A stretch of DNA of 64,000 nucleotides. It comes from an uncultured Wenzhouxiangella sp. (GTDB taxonomy: Bacteria; Pseudomonadota; Gammaproteobacteria; Xanthomonadales; Wenzhouxiangellaceae). Below are positions 54,293 to 62,479 of this stretch, piece after piece (the stretch's first letter is position 1; the number at the start of each line of letters is the position of its first letter). The stretch spans positions 1 through 64,000 of the forward strand of contig CAJXNL010000012.1 of the NCBI GenBank assembly GCA_913057195.1, in the 5' to 3' direction. Under the pieces are notes generated by a model, which had not been told where the DNA came from, made no database searches, and saw nothing but the letters and a program-made list of their open reading frames with translations. The translations under genes were made by a program, and so were the position numbers.

Positions 54293-54416
54293 ACCATGTG
54301 CATGGCGTGATCGCATCCTCCTCCCTAGGGTGCATCACAACAGGCTTGATGTTTCGTCCCCGAACCTTAAGCCTGCCTTGAAGGCCCCAGGTCCTCCCTC
54401 ACCTGGGGCCTTTTTT
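54293..54416 (+). ncRNA. Predicted small regulatory RNA downstream of polA (Spot 42/ErsA position)
   Basis: About 124 bases with three consecutive hairpins that can be drawn by eye. SL1 is gtgat(c)gca/tgcatcac (54307-54338); its loop contains CCTCCTCCCT, complementary to Shine-Dalgarno sequences. SL2 is caggctt/aagcctg (54341-54375) with an inner gtttcg/cgaac pairing that exposes TCCC. SL3 is the 12-bp terminator aaggccccaggt/acctggggcctt followed by T6. No ORF explains the region. The location directly after polA is the home of Spot 42 in enterics and ErsA in Pseudomonas. The assignment is by structure and synteny; sequence homology was not tested. Confidence 0.68.
54381..54416 (+). terminator. 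Intrinsic terminator of the predicted sRNA
   Basis: Perfect 12-bp stem aaggccccaggt/acctggggcctt, 8-base C/T loop, then TTTTTT. This is the strongest terminator between polA and glmU. Confidence 0.93.
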
Positions 54417-54471
54417 ATGGGCATGACCGCTATACTGTCGATCAAAGCCATCGAGACAATAGGGGCAAAAG

Positions 54472-55830
54472 ATGATGTTGCATGTCGTAGTTTTGGCCGC
54501 TGGCGAGGGCAAGCGCATGCGCTCGCGCCACCCGAAGGTCCTTCAGCCGGTGGGCGGGCAGGCCATGCTTGGGCATTTGCTCGACACCGCTCAAGCATTG
54601 GCGCCCGATCAGATCCACGTGGTCGTTGGGCAAGGCGCGGCGGCGGTTCAAGACCAGTTTCCGGCGTTTTCGGGGGTGTGGGTCCATCAACGCGAGCGCT
54701 TGGGCACCGGGCACGCCACGCTGCAGGCGCTGCCGGGGATCCCAGACGAGGCCCGCGTGCTGGTGCTGCCGGGCGATATGCCCCTGGTGCGCGCTGAGAC
54801 CTTAACCCGTTTGGTCCAATCGAGCGCGGATCTGTCGGTGCTGAGCTTTGTGGCGGATGACCCCACTGGCTATGGTCGGGTGCTGCGAGATGCCGATGAT
54901 CAGGTCAGCGCGATTGTCGAGCAGGCCGATGCCTCACCAGAGCAAGCCCAGGTGCGTGAGGTCAATGCCGGTGTGATGGTGGCCAAAGGCCAGGCGCTGA
55001 AAGACTGGTTGGCGCGGCTTGAGCCGAAAAACGCACAAGGCGAGTACTACCTGACCGACGCGGTGGCCCTGGCGGTGGGGCGGTGTCAGCGGGTGGAGGC
55101 GGTGATCGCCGCCGATGGACAAGAGTGCATGGGCGCCAATGATCGGGCGGGGTTGGCCGAGTTGGAACGCGTCTGGCAGTGGCGACAGCGCCATGCGCTG
55201 ATGGCGGCTGGGGCAATGTTGGAAGACCCCGCCACGGTGTGGGTCAAAGGCTCGGTGGAGGTGGGTCAAGATGTGCGCATTGGCCCCAACGTGACCTTCC
55301 AAGGTCAGGTGGCTTTGGGCGATGGCGTGGTGGTCGAGACCGGCTGTGTGATCGATGACTGCCGGCTGGCGGCGGACACCCATTTGGCGCCGTATTCGGT
55401 GTTGGCGGGGGTGGAAACCACCGGGGCGTGTCAGGTCGGGCCCTTTGCCCGCTTGCGGCAGGGCACGGTCTTGGCCGATCAGGTCAAAATCGGCAACTTC
55501 GTTGAGGTCAAACAGGCGAGCTTGGCCGCGGGGGCGAAAGCCAGTCACCTGAGCTACATCGGGGATGCCGCGATTGGTGAAGGCGTCAATATCGGCGCGG
55601 GCACCATCACGTGCAACTATGACGGGGTGGCCAAGCACACCACCACCATTGAGCCCGGTGCCTTTATCGGCTCCAACACCGCGCTTGTTGCCCCGGTCAC
55701 CATTGGCTCGGACGCGGTGATTGGCGCGGGGAGTGTGATCTCCAAAGACGCCCCCCGCGATCAGTTGAGCCTCACCCGCGCACCCCAGCGGTCCATCGAA
55801 GGTTGGGTGCGCCCGAAAAAAACACGGTGA
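54472..55830 (+). CDS. glmU: Bifunctional N-acetylglucosamine-1-phosphate uridyltransferase / glucosamine-1-phosphate acetyltransferase
   Basis: A 452-residue enzyme that makes UDP-GlcNAc for peptidoglycan and LPS. The N-terminal pyrophosphorylase has LAAGEGKRMRSRHPKVLQPVGG, GTGHATLQA and EYYLTDAVALA. The C-terminal hexapeptide beta-helix has VEVKQASLAAGAKASHLSYIGDA and NIGAGTITCNYDGVAKHTT, with the acetyltransferase residues. Length is standard (E. coli 456). ATG 54472 is followed at once by a second ATG; AGGGG lies 7-10 bases upstream. It is not next to glmS or the atp operon here. Confidence 0.96.
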   Translation: MMLHVVVLAAGEGKRMRSRHPKVLQPVGGQAMLGHLLDTAQALAPDQIHVVVGQGAAAVQDQFPAFSGVWVHQRERLGTGHATLQALPGIPDEARVLVLPGDMPLVRAETLTRLVQSSADLSVLSFVADDPTGYGRVLRDADDQVSAIVEQADASPEQAQVREVNAGVMVAKGQALKDWLARLEPKNAQGEYYLTDAVALAVGRCQRVEAVIAADGQECMGANDRAGLAELERVWQWRQRHALMAAGAMLEDPATVWVKGSVEVGQDVRIGPNVTFQGQVALGDGVVVETGCVIDDCRLAADTHLAPYSVLAGVETTGACQVGPFARLRQGTVLADQVKIGNFVEVKQASLAAGAKASHLSYIGDAAIGEGVNIGAGTITCNYDGVAKHTTTIEPGAFIGSNTALVAPVTIGSDAVIGAGSVISKDAPRDQLSLTRAPQRSIEGWVRPKKTR

Positions 55831-56095
55831 GCGGGCAGTGGTGCGTCGCACGGGGCGTCATGTGGCAGGCGATTCATCGATGCGGTATGCTTAAAAAGCC
55901 CGTTGAACGTGGGCCGATTGGCCTCGGCCAGCCAGACGCCCAGGCCGGCACCACGACCGCCACCACGACCGCCACGGACGGTCGGTGACGGTTTTATTAA
56001 GGCGATGAGGGCTTTTTGAATTGCCATTGTTGTTAGCATTGTGGCAGCGGCTTTTATCACCATTTAAGACGCACTGACCCAGATGAGACCACCTC
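55831..56095. other. Intergenic stretch between glmU and the DUF4870 gene
   Basis: 265 bases with no supportable gene. It contains a short perfect tandem repeat, accacgaccgcc twice (55950-55973), in a GC-rich stretch. A minus-strand ORF across it is Gly/Arg-rich only because of that repeat. No terminator with a T-run was seen for glmU. Confidence 0.5.
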
Positions 56096-56497
56096 ATGAA
56101 TGAATCGCCACCACTGCACGCCGCGCCCACTGAACAGCAAAAGCAGACCCAAAACTGGGCGCTGGCCATGCACCTGTCGCTGTTGGCGGGGTTTGTGGTG
56201 CCGCTGGCGGGCTTGATTGCCCCGATTGTGATCTACCTGCTCAAAAAAGATTCTCTGCCGGGGCTGGTCGATCACGGTCACGTGGTGTTTAACTGGCTTG
56301 TCAGCGTGATCGTGTATGGTTTGATCGGTGCCCTGTTGACGGTGGTGGTGATTGGGATTCCGATTTTGCTGGCGCTGGGGTTGGTCAGCTTGATTTTTCC
56401 GATCATCGGCGCGATCAAGGCTTCCGATGGGGTGGTGTGGCGCTATCCGCTATCAATACAGGTGTTTCGACCCACACCCCAGTCAAGTGCCCCATGA
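56096..56497 (+). CDS. DUF4870 family small membrane protein
   Basis: A 133-residue inner-membrane protein with about three to four helices. The pattern NWALAMHLSLLAGFVVPLAGLIAPIVIYLLKKDSLPGLVDHGHVVFNWLVSVIVY matches DUF4870 (Tic20-like) proteins. The conserved polar residues lie in the LKKDS and DHGHVVFNW segments. Function is not established. A second ATG lies four bases downstream but in another frame. It is 109 bases upstream of the desaturase gene on the same strand. Confidence 0.82.
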   Translation: MNESPPLHAAPTEQQKQTQNWALAMHLSLLAGFVVPLAGLIAPIVIYLLKKDSLPGLVDHGHVVFNWLVSVIVYGLIGALLTVVVIGIPILLALGLVSLIFPIIGAIKASDGVVWRYPLSIQVFRPTPQSSAP

Positions 56498-56606
56498 AAG
56501 TCCGTCATCAGCCGGCATCAACAGGGCAGTGCATCGCCCATCGACGCACCATGGTGGCCGTCATCAAGCCATGGCCGTTTCATCTCAACCAAAGGTATAT
56601 GTGTTT

Positions 56607-57743
56607 ATGAGTCAAGACCAAAAGCCACCTCTGGTGGTGTCCAATGTCGTCTTTTTTATCGTCATCAACCTGCTGGGTTTGGTTGTCGCCCCCCTGTATG
56701 GTCTGTATGTCGGCTTCAGCGGCTGGACTTGGGCGTTTGCCGCCACCGTATGGATCTTAAGCGGACTGTCCATCACCATGGGCTACCACCGACTGTGGTC
56801 GCATCGGACCTATCAGGCGAGGTGGCCGCTTCGCCTGGCGTTGGCCATCTTTGGGACGTTTTCTTTGCAAAACTCCATTTATGTGTGGGCCGCGCGCCAC
56901 CGGATTCATCACCGTCACACGGATGATGTCGATCATGACCCGCACTCAATCAAGTCGGGGTTTTGGCATGCGCACATCGGCTGGATGCTGCGGCATTGGA
57001 AAACCTCAGAGGTGGACTTCAACCAGGTCAAAGACTTAGAAAAAGACCCCATCGTGATGTGGCAACACCGCCACTACTGGACTTTGGTGTGGGCCTTTAA
57101 TTTGGGTCTTCCAATCGCTTTGGGTCTCATGGTGGGGGATGTGTTGGGCATGCTTCTTTTGGCCAGCGCCTTTCGTTTGGCGTTTTCTCAGCACTGCACG
57201 TTCTTTATCAACTCTTTGGCCCACACCTGGGGCAAGCGCACCTACAGCGATGAGGACTCGTCAAGAGACAACGGGGTGATTGCGCTGCTGACCTGGGGCG
57301 AGGGTTATCACAACTATCACCACAGCTTTCAAGCCGACTATCGAAACGGTCTTCGCTGGTGGCAGTTTGATCCAGGCAAGTGGCTGATTGCCGCCGCGGC
57401 GTGGTGCGGGTTGGCCCACGGTTTGAAGCGAACGCCGAAGTTCAAAGTCTTGCGCGCCCGACTGCAGATGCAGTTTAAGGAGTTGGAGGCTCGACTGAAT
57501 GAGCACGCCGACGATGAAACCTGGCGCGCGACCTTAGAGCATGAGTACCAGCAGTTCAAAGACACGGTCGCGCAGTGGCAGGCGGTGCAGGCCGAGCGCG
57601 TCCAAGCGGGTGCTGACGCCTTGAAAGATCGCTGGGCCAAGACTCATTTTCGGACGCGGTATAAAGAGCTGGAGTATCGAATGAAGATGCAGGCGGCACG
57701 GTTGGCGAGCCTGCAGCGCATCACCCAATCGGCGACCGCGTAA
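56607..57743 (+). CDS. Fatty acyl-CoA/phospholipid desaturase (delta-9 type)
   Basis: A 378-residue membrane di-iron desaturase. The three histidine boxes are HRLWSH, HRIHHRH and HNYHH, with four transmembrane helices around them. It introduces a cis double bond, most likely at delta-9, into saturated acyl chains. The last 100 residues are highly charged and predicted coiled coil, as in some proteobacterial desaturases. The track start (56427) overlaps the preceding gene and is not credible; the ATG at 56607 gives the usual lead. An internal ATG at 56571 is less likely. It is followed 9 bases later by an SGNH hydrolase gene. Confidence 0.92.
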   Translation: MSQDQKPPLVVSNVVFFIVINLLGLVVAPLYGLYVGFSGWTWAFAATVWILSGLSITMGYHRLWSHRTYQARWPLRLALAIFGTFSLQNSIYVWAARHRIHHRHTDDVDHDPHSIKSGFWHAHIGWMLRHWKTSEVDFNQVKDLEKDPIVMWQHRHYWTLVWAFNLGLPIALGLMVGDVLGMLLLASAFRLAFSQHCTFFINSLAHTWGKRTYSDEDSSRDNGVIALLTWGEGYHNYHHSFQADYRNGLRWWQFDPGKWLIAAAAWCGLAHGLKRTPKFKVLRARLQMQFKELEARLNEHADDETWRATLEHEYQQFKDTVAQWQAVQAERVQAGADALKDRWAKTHFRTRYKELEYRMKMQAARLASLQRITQSATA

Positions 57744-57752
57744 GCTCAGTCG

Positions 57753-58514
57753 ATGCGCGGGGCATGGTTTTGGGTGGGGTTTGTTGCCCTGCTGCCCCAG
57801 GCCCTGTGGGTCCGAAAAACCACACCGCGATTCTCCAAAGCCTCGGGTGAGCCTCGAGGCTTGGTTGTGGGTTCGCCAGATGATCCCCACAAAGCCCCCA
57901 TCCAACTTGTGGGTCTGGGTGACTCAATTATTGCGGGGGTGGGGGCGCCCACCCACGCACAGGCGCTAATCGCTCAGGTGGCCCATGCGTTGAGTCAGCG
58001 GCTGTCGCGCTCGGTGGCGTGGCAGGCGGATGGCAAGATTGGGGCCGATGCGGTGGCCATTGCCGATCGTGCAAGCGGTGTGTTGGCAAAGCGCTGTCCT
58101 GATGTGGTGATCATCTCAACGGGGGTGAACGATCTGTTGGGCTTGGTCAAAATCCGCGACTGGCGGTCCAGGCTTGAGGCCTTGATTGCGGTGGTTCAGG
58201 ATGCAGCGCCCGAGGCGATGATTGTGCTGTCTGGATTGCCCCCGATGGGGTGTTTTCCGAGTCTGCCTCGTCCGCTTCGTTGGCTGCTCGGGGCGCGGGC
58301 CCGCCACCTTAATGAGGTGCTGATGGCGACCGCGGCGAGTGTGGAGCGAGTTGAGGTGGTCTCGATTGACGCTGATGTCGCACCTGAGGCATTTTCTGGC
58401 GACGGGTTCCACCCAGGTGTGGTGGGCTATCGCCAGTTTGGCGAAAAAATGGCCCTGCAAGTGGCCGCGGGCTTAGAAGCTCAGCGCAATGCGGATGGGG
58501 TTAGCGCAGATTGA
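57753..58514 (+). CDS. SGNH/GDSL family hydrolase
   Basis: A 253-residue esterase/lipase. The SGNH blocks are visible: block I LVGLGDSIIAGVG, block III STGVNDLLGL (Asn) and block V SGDGFHPGVVGY (Asp and His). A short hydrophobic N-terminus (residues 5-19) could be a signal or anchor. TesA-like lysophospholipase or another carbohydrate/lipid esterase is possible. It is probably co-transcribed with the desaturase 9 bases upstream. Its 3' end overlaps convergent tatD by 14 bases. Confidence 0.86.
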   Translation: MRGAWFWVGFVALLPQALWVRKTTPRFSKASGEPRGLVVGSPDDPHKAPIQLVGLGDSIIAGVGAPTHAQALIAQVAHALSQRLSRSVAWQADGKIGADAVAIADRASGVLAKRCPDVVIISTGVNDLLGLVKIRDWRSRLEALIAVVQDAAPEAMIVLSGLPPMGCFPSLPRPLRWLLGARARHLNEVLMATAASVERVEVVSIDADVAPEAFSGDGFHPGVVGYRQFGEKMALQVAAGLEAQRNADGVSAD

Positions 58515-59298
58515 AAAAGGCACGGGCGGTGCGGGTGGTCTCTTCAATCAGTTGCGGGGTCGGGACGCCACGGGCTGAGGCCACCGTTTGGGCAATCCAG
58601 GGCAGCCATTGGGGCTCGTTGCGGTGGGTTTTCACTTTGGGGCGCAAATCCCGGGGCTTGAGATAGGGTGCATCGGTTTCGATCATCAGTCGATCGCTGG
58701 GGATCTCATGGACAAATTCTTTGAGATGGACACCCCGGCGCTCATCACAAATCCAGCCGGTGATGCCAATGTGGCAGTCCAGTTCAAGGTAATCGAGCAG
58801 GGCTTGATGGCCATCGGTGAAGCAGTGGACGACCGCGCCCACGAGCTCGCTTCGGTGGGCTTTGAGGATGGCGAGAAAGTCTTCGTGCGCCTCCCGCTGA
58901 TGTAAAAAAACGGGTTTTTGGCACGCAATGGCCAGTTCGAGCTGACGCTCGAAGGCTTTGTATTGGGCCGGCCGCGGCGAAATGTCGCGGAAATAATCAA
59001 GCCCACACTCGCCCACGGCGACGACGTTTGGGTCGTGATGGAGTTCTTCAAGCACGCTTTCGGTGTCGTGGGTGAAGTCGACCGCGTGGTGGGGGTGAAC
59101 CCCGGCTGTGGCGGTGAGGGTGCCGGGCCAGTCGTGAGCCAATTGAGCGGCCGCCAGGCTGCCGGCTTCGGTGGCGCCGGTGACCACCATGTGGCCCACG
59201 CCCGCGGCTTTCGCCGCCTCGATAACGTCGGGGCGGTCGGCATCGAAGCTGTCGTGGGTGAGGTTGCACCCAATGTCAATCAGTTCGCGGGTATTCAT
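58501..59298 (-). CDS. tatD: TatD family metal-dependent DNase
   Basis: A 265-residue TIM-barrel nuclease (3'-5' exodeoxyribonuclease/RNase). Metal ligands and family motifs are LIDIGCNLTHDSFD, AGVHPHHAVD, VGECGLDYFRD, PVFLHQREAHEDF, HCFTDG, GITGWICDERRG and ETDAPYL. GITGWICDERRG is the segment that marks TatD proper, against YcfH or YjjV. The ATG at 59298 (MNTRELIDIG) is preferred over the track start 16 codons upstream. The tRNA-Thr gene lies divergently 48 bases away. Confidence 0.93.
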   Translation of the reverse strand: MNTRELIDIGCNLTHDSFDADRPDVIEAAKAAGVGHMVVTGATEAGSLAAAQLAHDWPGTLTATAGVHPHHAVDFTHDTESVLEELHHDPNVVAVGECGLDYFRDISPRPAQYKAFERQLELAIACQKPVFLHQREAHEDFLAILKAHRSELVGAVVHCFTDGHQALLDYLELDCHIGITGWICDERRGVHLKEFVHEIPSDRLMIETDAPYLKPRDLRPKVKTHRNEPQWLPWIAQTVASARGVPTPQLIEETTRTARAFFNLR

Positions 59299-59346
59299 GG
59301 TGTCATTGCCAAAAAGATGGGGTAGAATATCAGATCTTATTGACAT

Positions 59347-59422
59347 GCCGGCTTAGCTCAGTTGGTAGAGCAACTGATTTGTAATCAGTGGGTCGGGAGT
59401 TCGAATCTCTCAGCCGGCACCA
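59347..59422 (+). tRNA. tRNA-Thr(UGU)
   Basis: A 76-base cloverleaf with encoded CCA. The acceptor GCCGGCT pairs with AGCCGGC, the D-arm is GCTCAGTTGGTAGAGC, the anticodon arm ACTGATTTGTAATCAGT shows anticodon TGT, and the T-arm is GGGAGTTCGAATCTCTC. It is followed by the hipBA module. Confidence 0.97.
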
Positions 59423-59595
59423 TCTCCCCGCGGGGGTGCATTCCGGACACATGGTTAACACTTTGTCCGAGGCGAACGGATTGGGGCTAGGTTTTACTCA
59501 GCCCTTTCATGATCAATGTAAACCCATACGGCGGCTTTCATACGGCAATTTGTCGCTATGACGGCGGTTTGCTGTCGAAAAATGAAGCATTTTCA

Positions 59596-59624
59596 TTGAA
59601 ATAATGTCCACCAAATCATACACT
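59596..59624 (+). promoter_or_regulatory. Promoter of the hipBA module
   Basis: TTGAAA and TACACT are separated by 17 bases. The -10 box lies inside the left arm of a nested palindrome (59603-59655), so a repressor bound there would block transcription. Confidence 0.6.
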
Positions 59625-59655
59625 AAATATCCTAGTGTATTTTATAGTGGACATT
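59603..59655. promoter_or_regulatory. Nested palindromic operator upstream of hipB
   Basis: Two perfect inverted repeats share one axis. The outer pair is AATGTCCAC (59603-59611) and GTGGACATT (59647-59655). The inner pair is ATACACTA (59618-59625) and TAGTGTAT (59633-59640). The 53-bp element ends exactly at the hipB ATG (59656) and covers the -10 box. It is a strong candidate for HipB autorepression. The E. coli HipB box TATCC-N8-GGATA is not present as such. Confidence 0.7.
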
Positions 59656-60000
59656 ATGAGTGATAGAGTTAAAGTCAATCTTCCGATCCCGGTGCGCCGT
59701 GCACTAATAAAGCTGGGTACTGACATCCGCGATGCGCGCCGCCGTCGCCGTATCCCGACGACCGTTATGGCCCAGCGGGCGATGATCAGCCGCATGACGC
59801 TCAACAAGATTGAAAAGGGTGAGCCCAGTGTTGGCCTGGGCATGTATGCCACGGTCCTTTTTGTTCTCGGGATGACCGATCGTCTGGCTGATTTGGCTGA
59901 CCCAAAACATGACGCCATTGGCTTGAGCCTAGAAGACGAGCTTCTGCCACAGCGCATTCGTAAGCCCAAAAAACCAACGACGACCAGAGAAGACAGCTGA
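59656..60000 (+). CDS. HipB-like helix-turn-helix antitoxin
   Basis: A 114-residue XRE-family repressor/antitoxin. Residues about 20-75 form the helix-turn-helix (LGTDIRDARRRRRIPTTVMAQRAMISRMTLNKIEKGEPSVGLGMYATVLFVLG). The C-terminal tail is basic and disordered. The ATG at 59656 directly follows the palindromic operator; the track start (59635) is inside it. Its stop codon overlaps the hipA ATG (TGATG), coupling translation. Confidence 0.87.
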   Translation: MSDRVKVNLPIPVRRALIKLGTDIRDARRRRRIPTTVMAQRAMISRMTLNKIEKGEPSVGLGMYATVLFVLGMTDRLADLADPKHDAIGLSLEDELLPQRIRKPKKPTTTREDS

Positions 60001-61250
60001 TGGACCGTGAGATTTTTGTCTATATTGATCTACACGGAACACCGCATTCGGTCGGTCGGCTTTGGTCACGTATTCGCAAGGGTCGCGAGAGTGCGTCCTT
60101 CGAGTATGATCCCTCCTGGTTGGAACATCCCGAACGTTTTGCGCTTGAGCCTGCTTTGGCGCTTGCGCCAGGGCCGTTCCACACGCCACCGGCAAAGGCA
60201 CTGTTTGGGGCCATAGGGGATTCCGCACCGGACCGTTGGGGTCGCGTGCTGATGCGCCGAGCAGAGCGCCGCCGCGCAGAAAGTGAAAACAAGACTCCGC
60301 GCACGCTTTTTGAAACCGACTTTCTGCTTTCTGTTGATGATGAGGCGCGGCAAGGCGCCTTGCGTTTTAAAACTGCGCTGGACGGTCCTTTTTTGGCACC
60401 TGCCAATTCTATGCGTATTCCGCCGTTGGTTGAGTTGCCTCGCCTGTTGACAGCTGCTGAACGGATGGCCAATCAACAAGAGGACGATGAGGACTTGAAA
60501 CTGCTTATTGTTCCGGGTTCATCACTGGGTGGGGCGCGGCCCAAGGCATCAATTCGCGATCATGACGGCCAGCTCGCCTTGGCCAAGTTCCCCCACAAGG
60601 AAGACGATATTAATGTGGTCCTGTGGGAGGGTGTTGCGCTGACACTTGCCGAGAAAGCGGGGGTCGCTGTGCCTGTTTGGCGTATTGAGCAGATCAGCGG
60701 CAAGCCCGTCATTATTATCCGCCGCTTTGACCGTTTCGGCGGTGAACGCATCCCGTTTTTATCGGCCATGAGTATGCTTGGCGCGAATGACAATGAAGTG
60801 CATTCCTACCTTGAGATTGCCGATGCGCTTCGACAATATGGCGCTTCTACCAAAGAAGACTTGAGCCAGCTTTGGCGGCGGATTGTGTTCAGCATTCTAA
60901 TTTCCAACACGGATGATCATCTCAGAAACCATGGGTTCCTGTACGGCAGTCATGAAGGGTGGCGTTTGTCACCCGCCTATGACCTGAACCCGGTGCCGGT
61001 GGACATCCATCCGCGCGTGCTGTCTACGGCCATTGATCTGGATGACCCGACCGCTTCGATTGATCTGGCGTTTCAGACGGCTGAATATTACGGCCTGAAA
61101 AAAGAAGATGCCCGAACCATTATCAGTGAAGTTGGTCGTGCGGTGGCCACATGGCGCGAAGAGGCCGCAAGGCTTGGCTTATTGCCCAAGGACATCGCCC
61201 GTATGCGGTCTGCTTTTGAGCATGCCGACGCTGATCCAGCGAAGTTTTAA
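60000..61250 (+). CDS. HipA-like serine/threonine kinase toxin
   Basis: A 416-residue toxin kinase; E. coli HipA (440 residues) inactivates glutamyl-tRNA synthetase by phosphorylation. The N-terminal subdomain shows GDSAPDRWGRVLMRRAE. The Gly-rich loop with the autophosphorylation-type serine reads GSSLGGARPKA, the catalytic loop NTDDHLRNHGF and the Mg-binding segment LSPAYDLNP. All catalytic positions are kept, so it is probably active. The target may differ from GltX. With hipB it forms a module placed beside tRNA-Thr, a typical mobile-gene site. Confidence 0.9.
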   Translation: MDREIFVYIDLHGTPHSVGRLWSRIRKGRESASFEYDPSWLEHPERFALEPALALAPGPFHTPPAKALFGAIGDSAPDRWGRVLMRRAERRRAESENKTPRTLFETDFLLSVDDEARQGALRFKTALDGPFLAPANSMRIPPLVELPRLLTAAERMANQQEDDEDLKLLIVPGSSLGGARPKASIRDHDGQLALAKFPHKEDDINVVLWEGVALTLAEKAGVAVPVWRIEQISGKPVIIIRRFDRFGGERIPFLSAMSMLGANDNEVHSYLEIADALRQYGASTKEDLSQLWRRIVFSILISNTDDHLRNHGFLYGSHEGWRLSPAYDLNPVPVDIHPRVLSTAIDLDDPTASIDLAFQTAEYYGLKKEDARTIISEVGRAVATWREEAARLGLLPKDIARMRSAFEHADADPAKF

Positions 61251-61450
61251 AAAGCAATGTCCCTGAGATGAGCCGCTCACTCAAAGAAGGCCGTTTGGAC
61301 ATTTAAGGGGTGCGCTGTTGCCAGCCGACTGGACAGTGTCATGCTTTATGATGGGCGGGGCGTCAGGCATGGTTAAAGTTGCTTTTTTGCATCAGCTGAG
61401 CCAAGCTTTTCCAAGTCGGCAGAAAATCACAATCAACCAAGGGTGGTCGT

Positions 61451-62332
61451 GTGGAAAGTACACTTGTCTCGGCAGTCATCCTGCCCCTTTCACTTTTCAT
61501 TGTTATGGCCGGGATTGGCTTAAGCCTCACCCTGGACGATTTTGCCAACGTCATCAAATACCCAAGAACCGTGATTGTTGGTCTATGTGGTCAGCTGATC
61601 TTGCTTCCCCTGATCGCCATGGCCATGATCTGGCTCATTCCATTCGCCACACCGTTGGTGGCCGCCGGATTTTTGATCATTGCATTGGCCCCGGGTGGAG
61701 CCACGTCCAACTTGTTCACCTTTTTGGCCAAGGGTGAGGTGGCCGCCAGCATCGCTTTGACCGCGGTGATCAGTCTCATCACCCCCTTTACCATTCCCAC
61801 TCTTGCTTCTTGGTTTCTAAATGTCATTGAACCCGGGCAGATTCAGATCCCCATCGGTCAGACCATTGTTCAACTGTTCGCCATTACCTTTGTGCCTGTC
61901 ACTCTGGGCATGGTTGTTCGCCGCTTCGCCGAACGCGTGGCGCATCAGATGCAAACGCCTGTCCAGATCTTTAGTCTCGTGACCTTGTTTTTGATCATCA
62001 TCGCACTCATGGTCGAGAACTGGACGGTGTTTATCAGCAACTTCGCCATGATGGCCCCCTGGGTGACCCTGCTGGTGATCATGGCCTTTGCCGGTGGCTA
62101 TGCACTCGCCCGTATTGCCGGTGTTACCGAGGCAGGACAACGGACTTTAAGCTTCGAGATTGGTCTGCAAAACGGCACCGCTGCGCTGTTGGTGACCGCG
62201 ACCATTTTGAAAATTCCAGAGACCACCATCGCGCCGATGTTCTATTCCATCTTGATGTTTGTCTTTGCCGGACTGGCGTTGCTGATATTCAAGCGGATGG
62301 GCACACCAGCAGCCCGTGAGGCCACCGAATAA
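61451..62332 (+). CDS. Bile acid:sodium symporter (BASS) family transporter
   Basis: A 293-residue inner-membrane Na+-coupled carrier with nine to ten helices. The BASS signatures are LAPGGATSNLFTFLAKGEVAASI near TM4 and GVTEAGQRTLSFEIGLQNGTAALL near TM9, which together form the crossover sodium site. Bacterial members carry organic anions such as pantoate, 2-keto acids or sulfonates; the substrate cannot be read here. The start is GTG at 61451, with AGGGTGG upstream. The 200 bases between it and hipA hold an inverted pair AATGTCC/GGACATT. Confidence 0.87.
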   Translation: MESTLVSAVILPLSLFIVMAGIGLSLTLDDFANVIKYPRTVIVGLCGQLILLPLIAMAMIWLIPFATPLVAAGFLIIALAPGGATSNLFTFLAKGEVAASIALTAVISLITPFTIPTLASWFLNVIEPGQIQIPIGQTIVQLFAITFVPVTLGMVVRRFAERVAHQMQTPVQIFSLVTLFLIIIALMVENWTVFISNFAMMAPWVTLLVIMAFAGGYALARIAGVTEAGQRTLSFEIGLQNGTAALLVTATILKIPETTIAPMFYSILMFVFAGLALLIFKRMGTPAAREATE

Positions 62333-62479
62333 TTGGTGAGGTAGGGTGAGGCTTAGCCTTCACTCAGAGGGTTGCACAATACCCCACACGCGTTGGTATC
62401 ACTTTTTATTGCCAGCCATTGAGCCCAAACGAACAGACACTGCTCGAATGTGAGTGGTTGCGATGAGGTGTTTTGTCAC

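Noticed and set aside
55761-56063. Minus-strand Gly/Arg-rich ORF between glmU and the DUF4870 gene
   Set aside because: Its composition comes from a short tandem repeat and glmU antisense; no ribosome-binding site or conserved motif.
59423-59500. Possible insertion-sequence end (ccggaca / tgtccg inverted motif) after tRNA-Thr
   Set aside because: Only a 6-bp repeat, no transposase fragment or target duplication seen.
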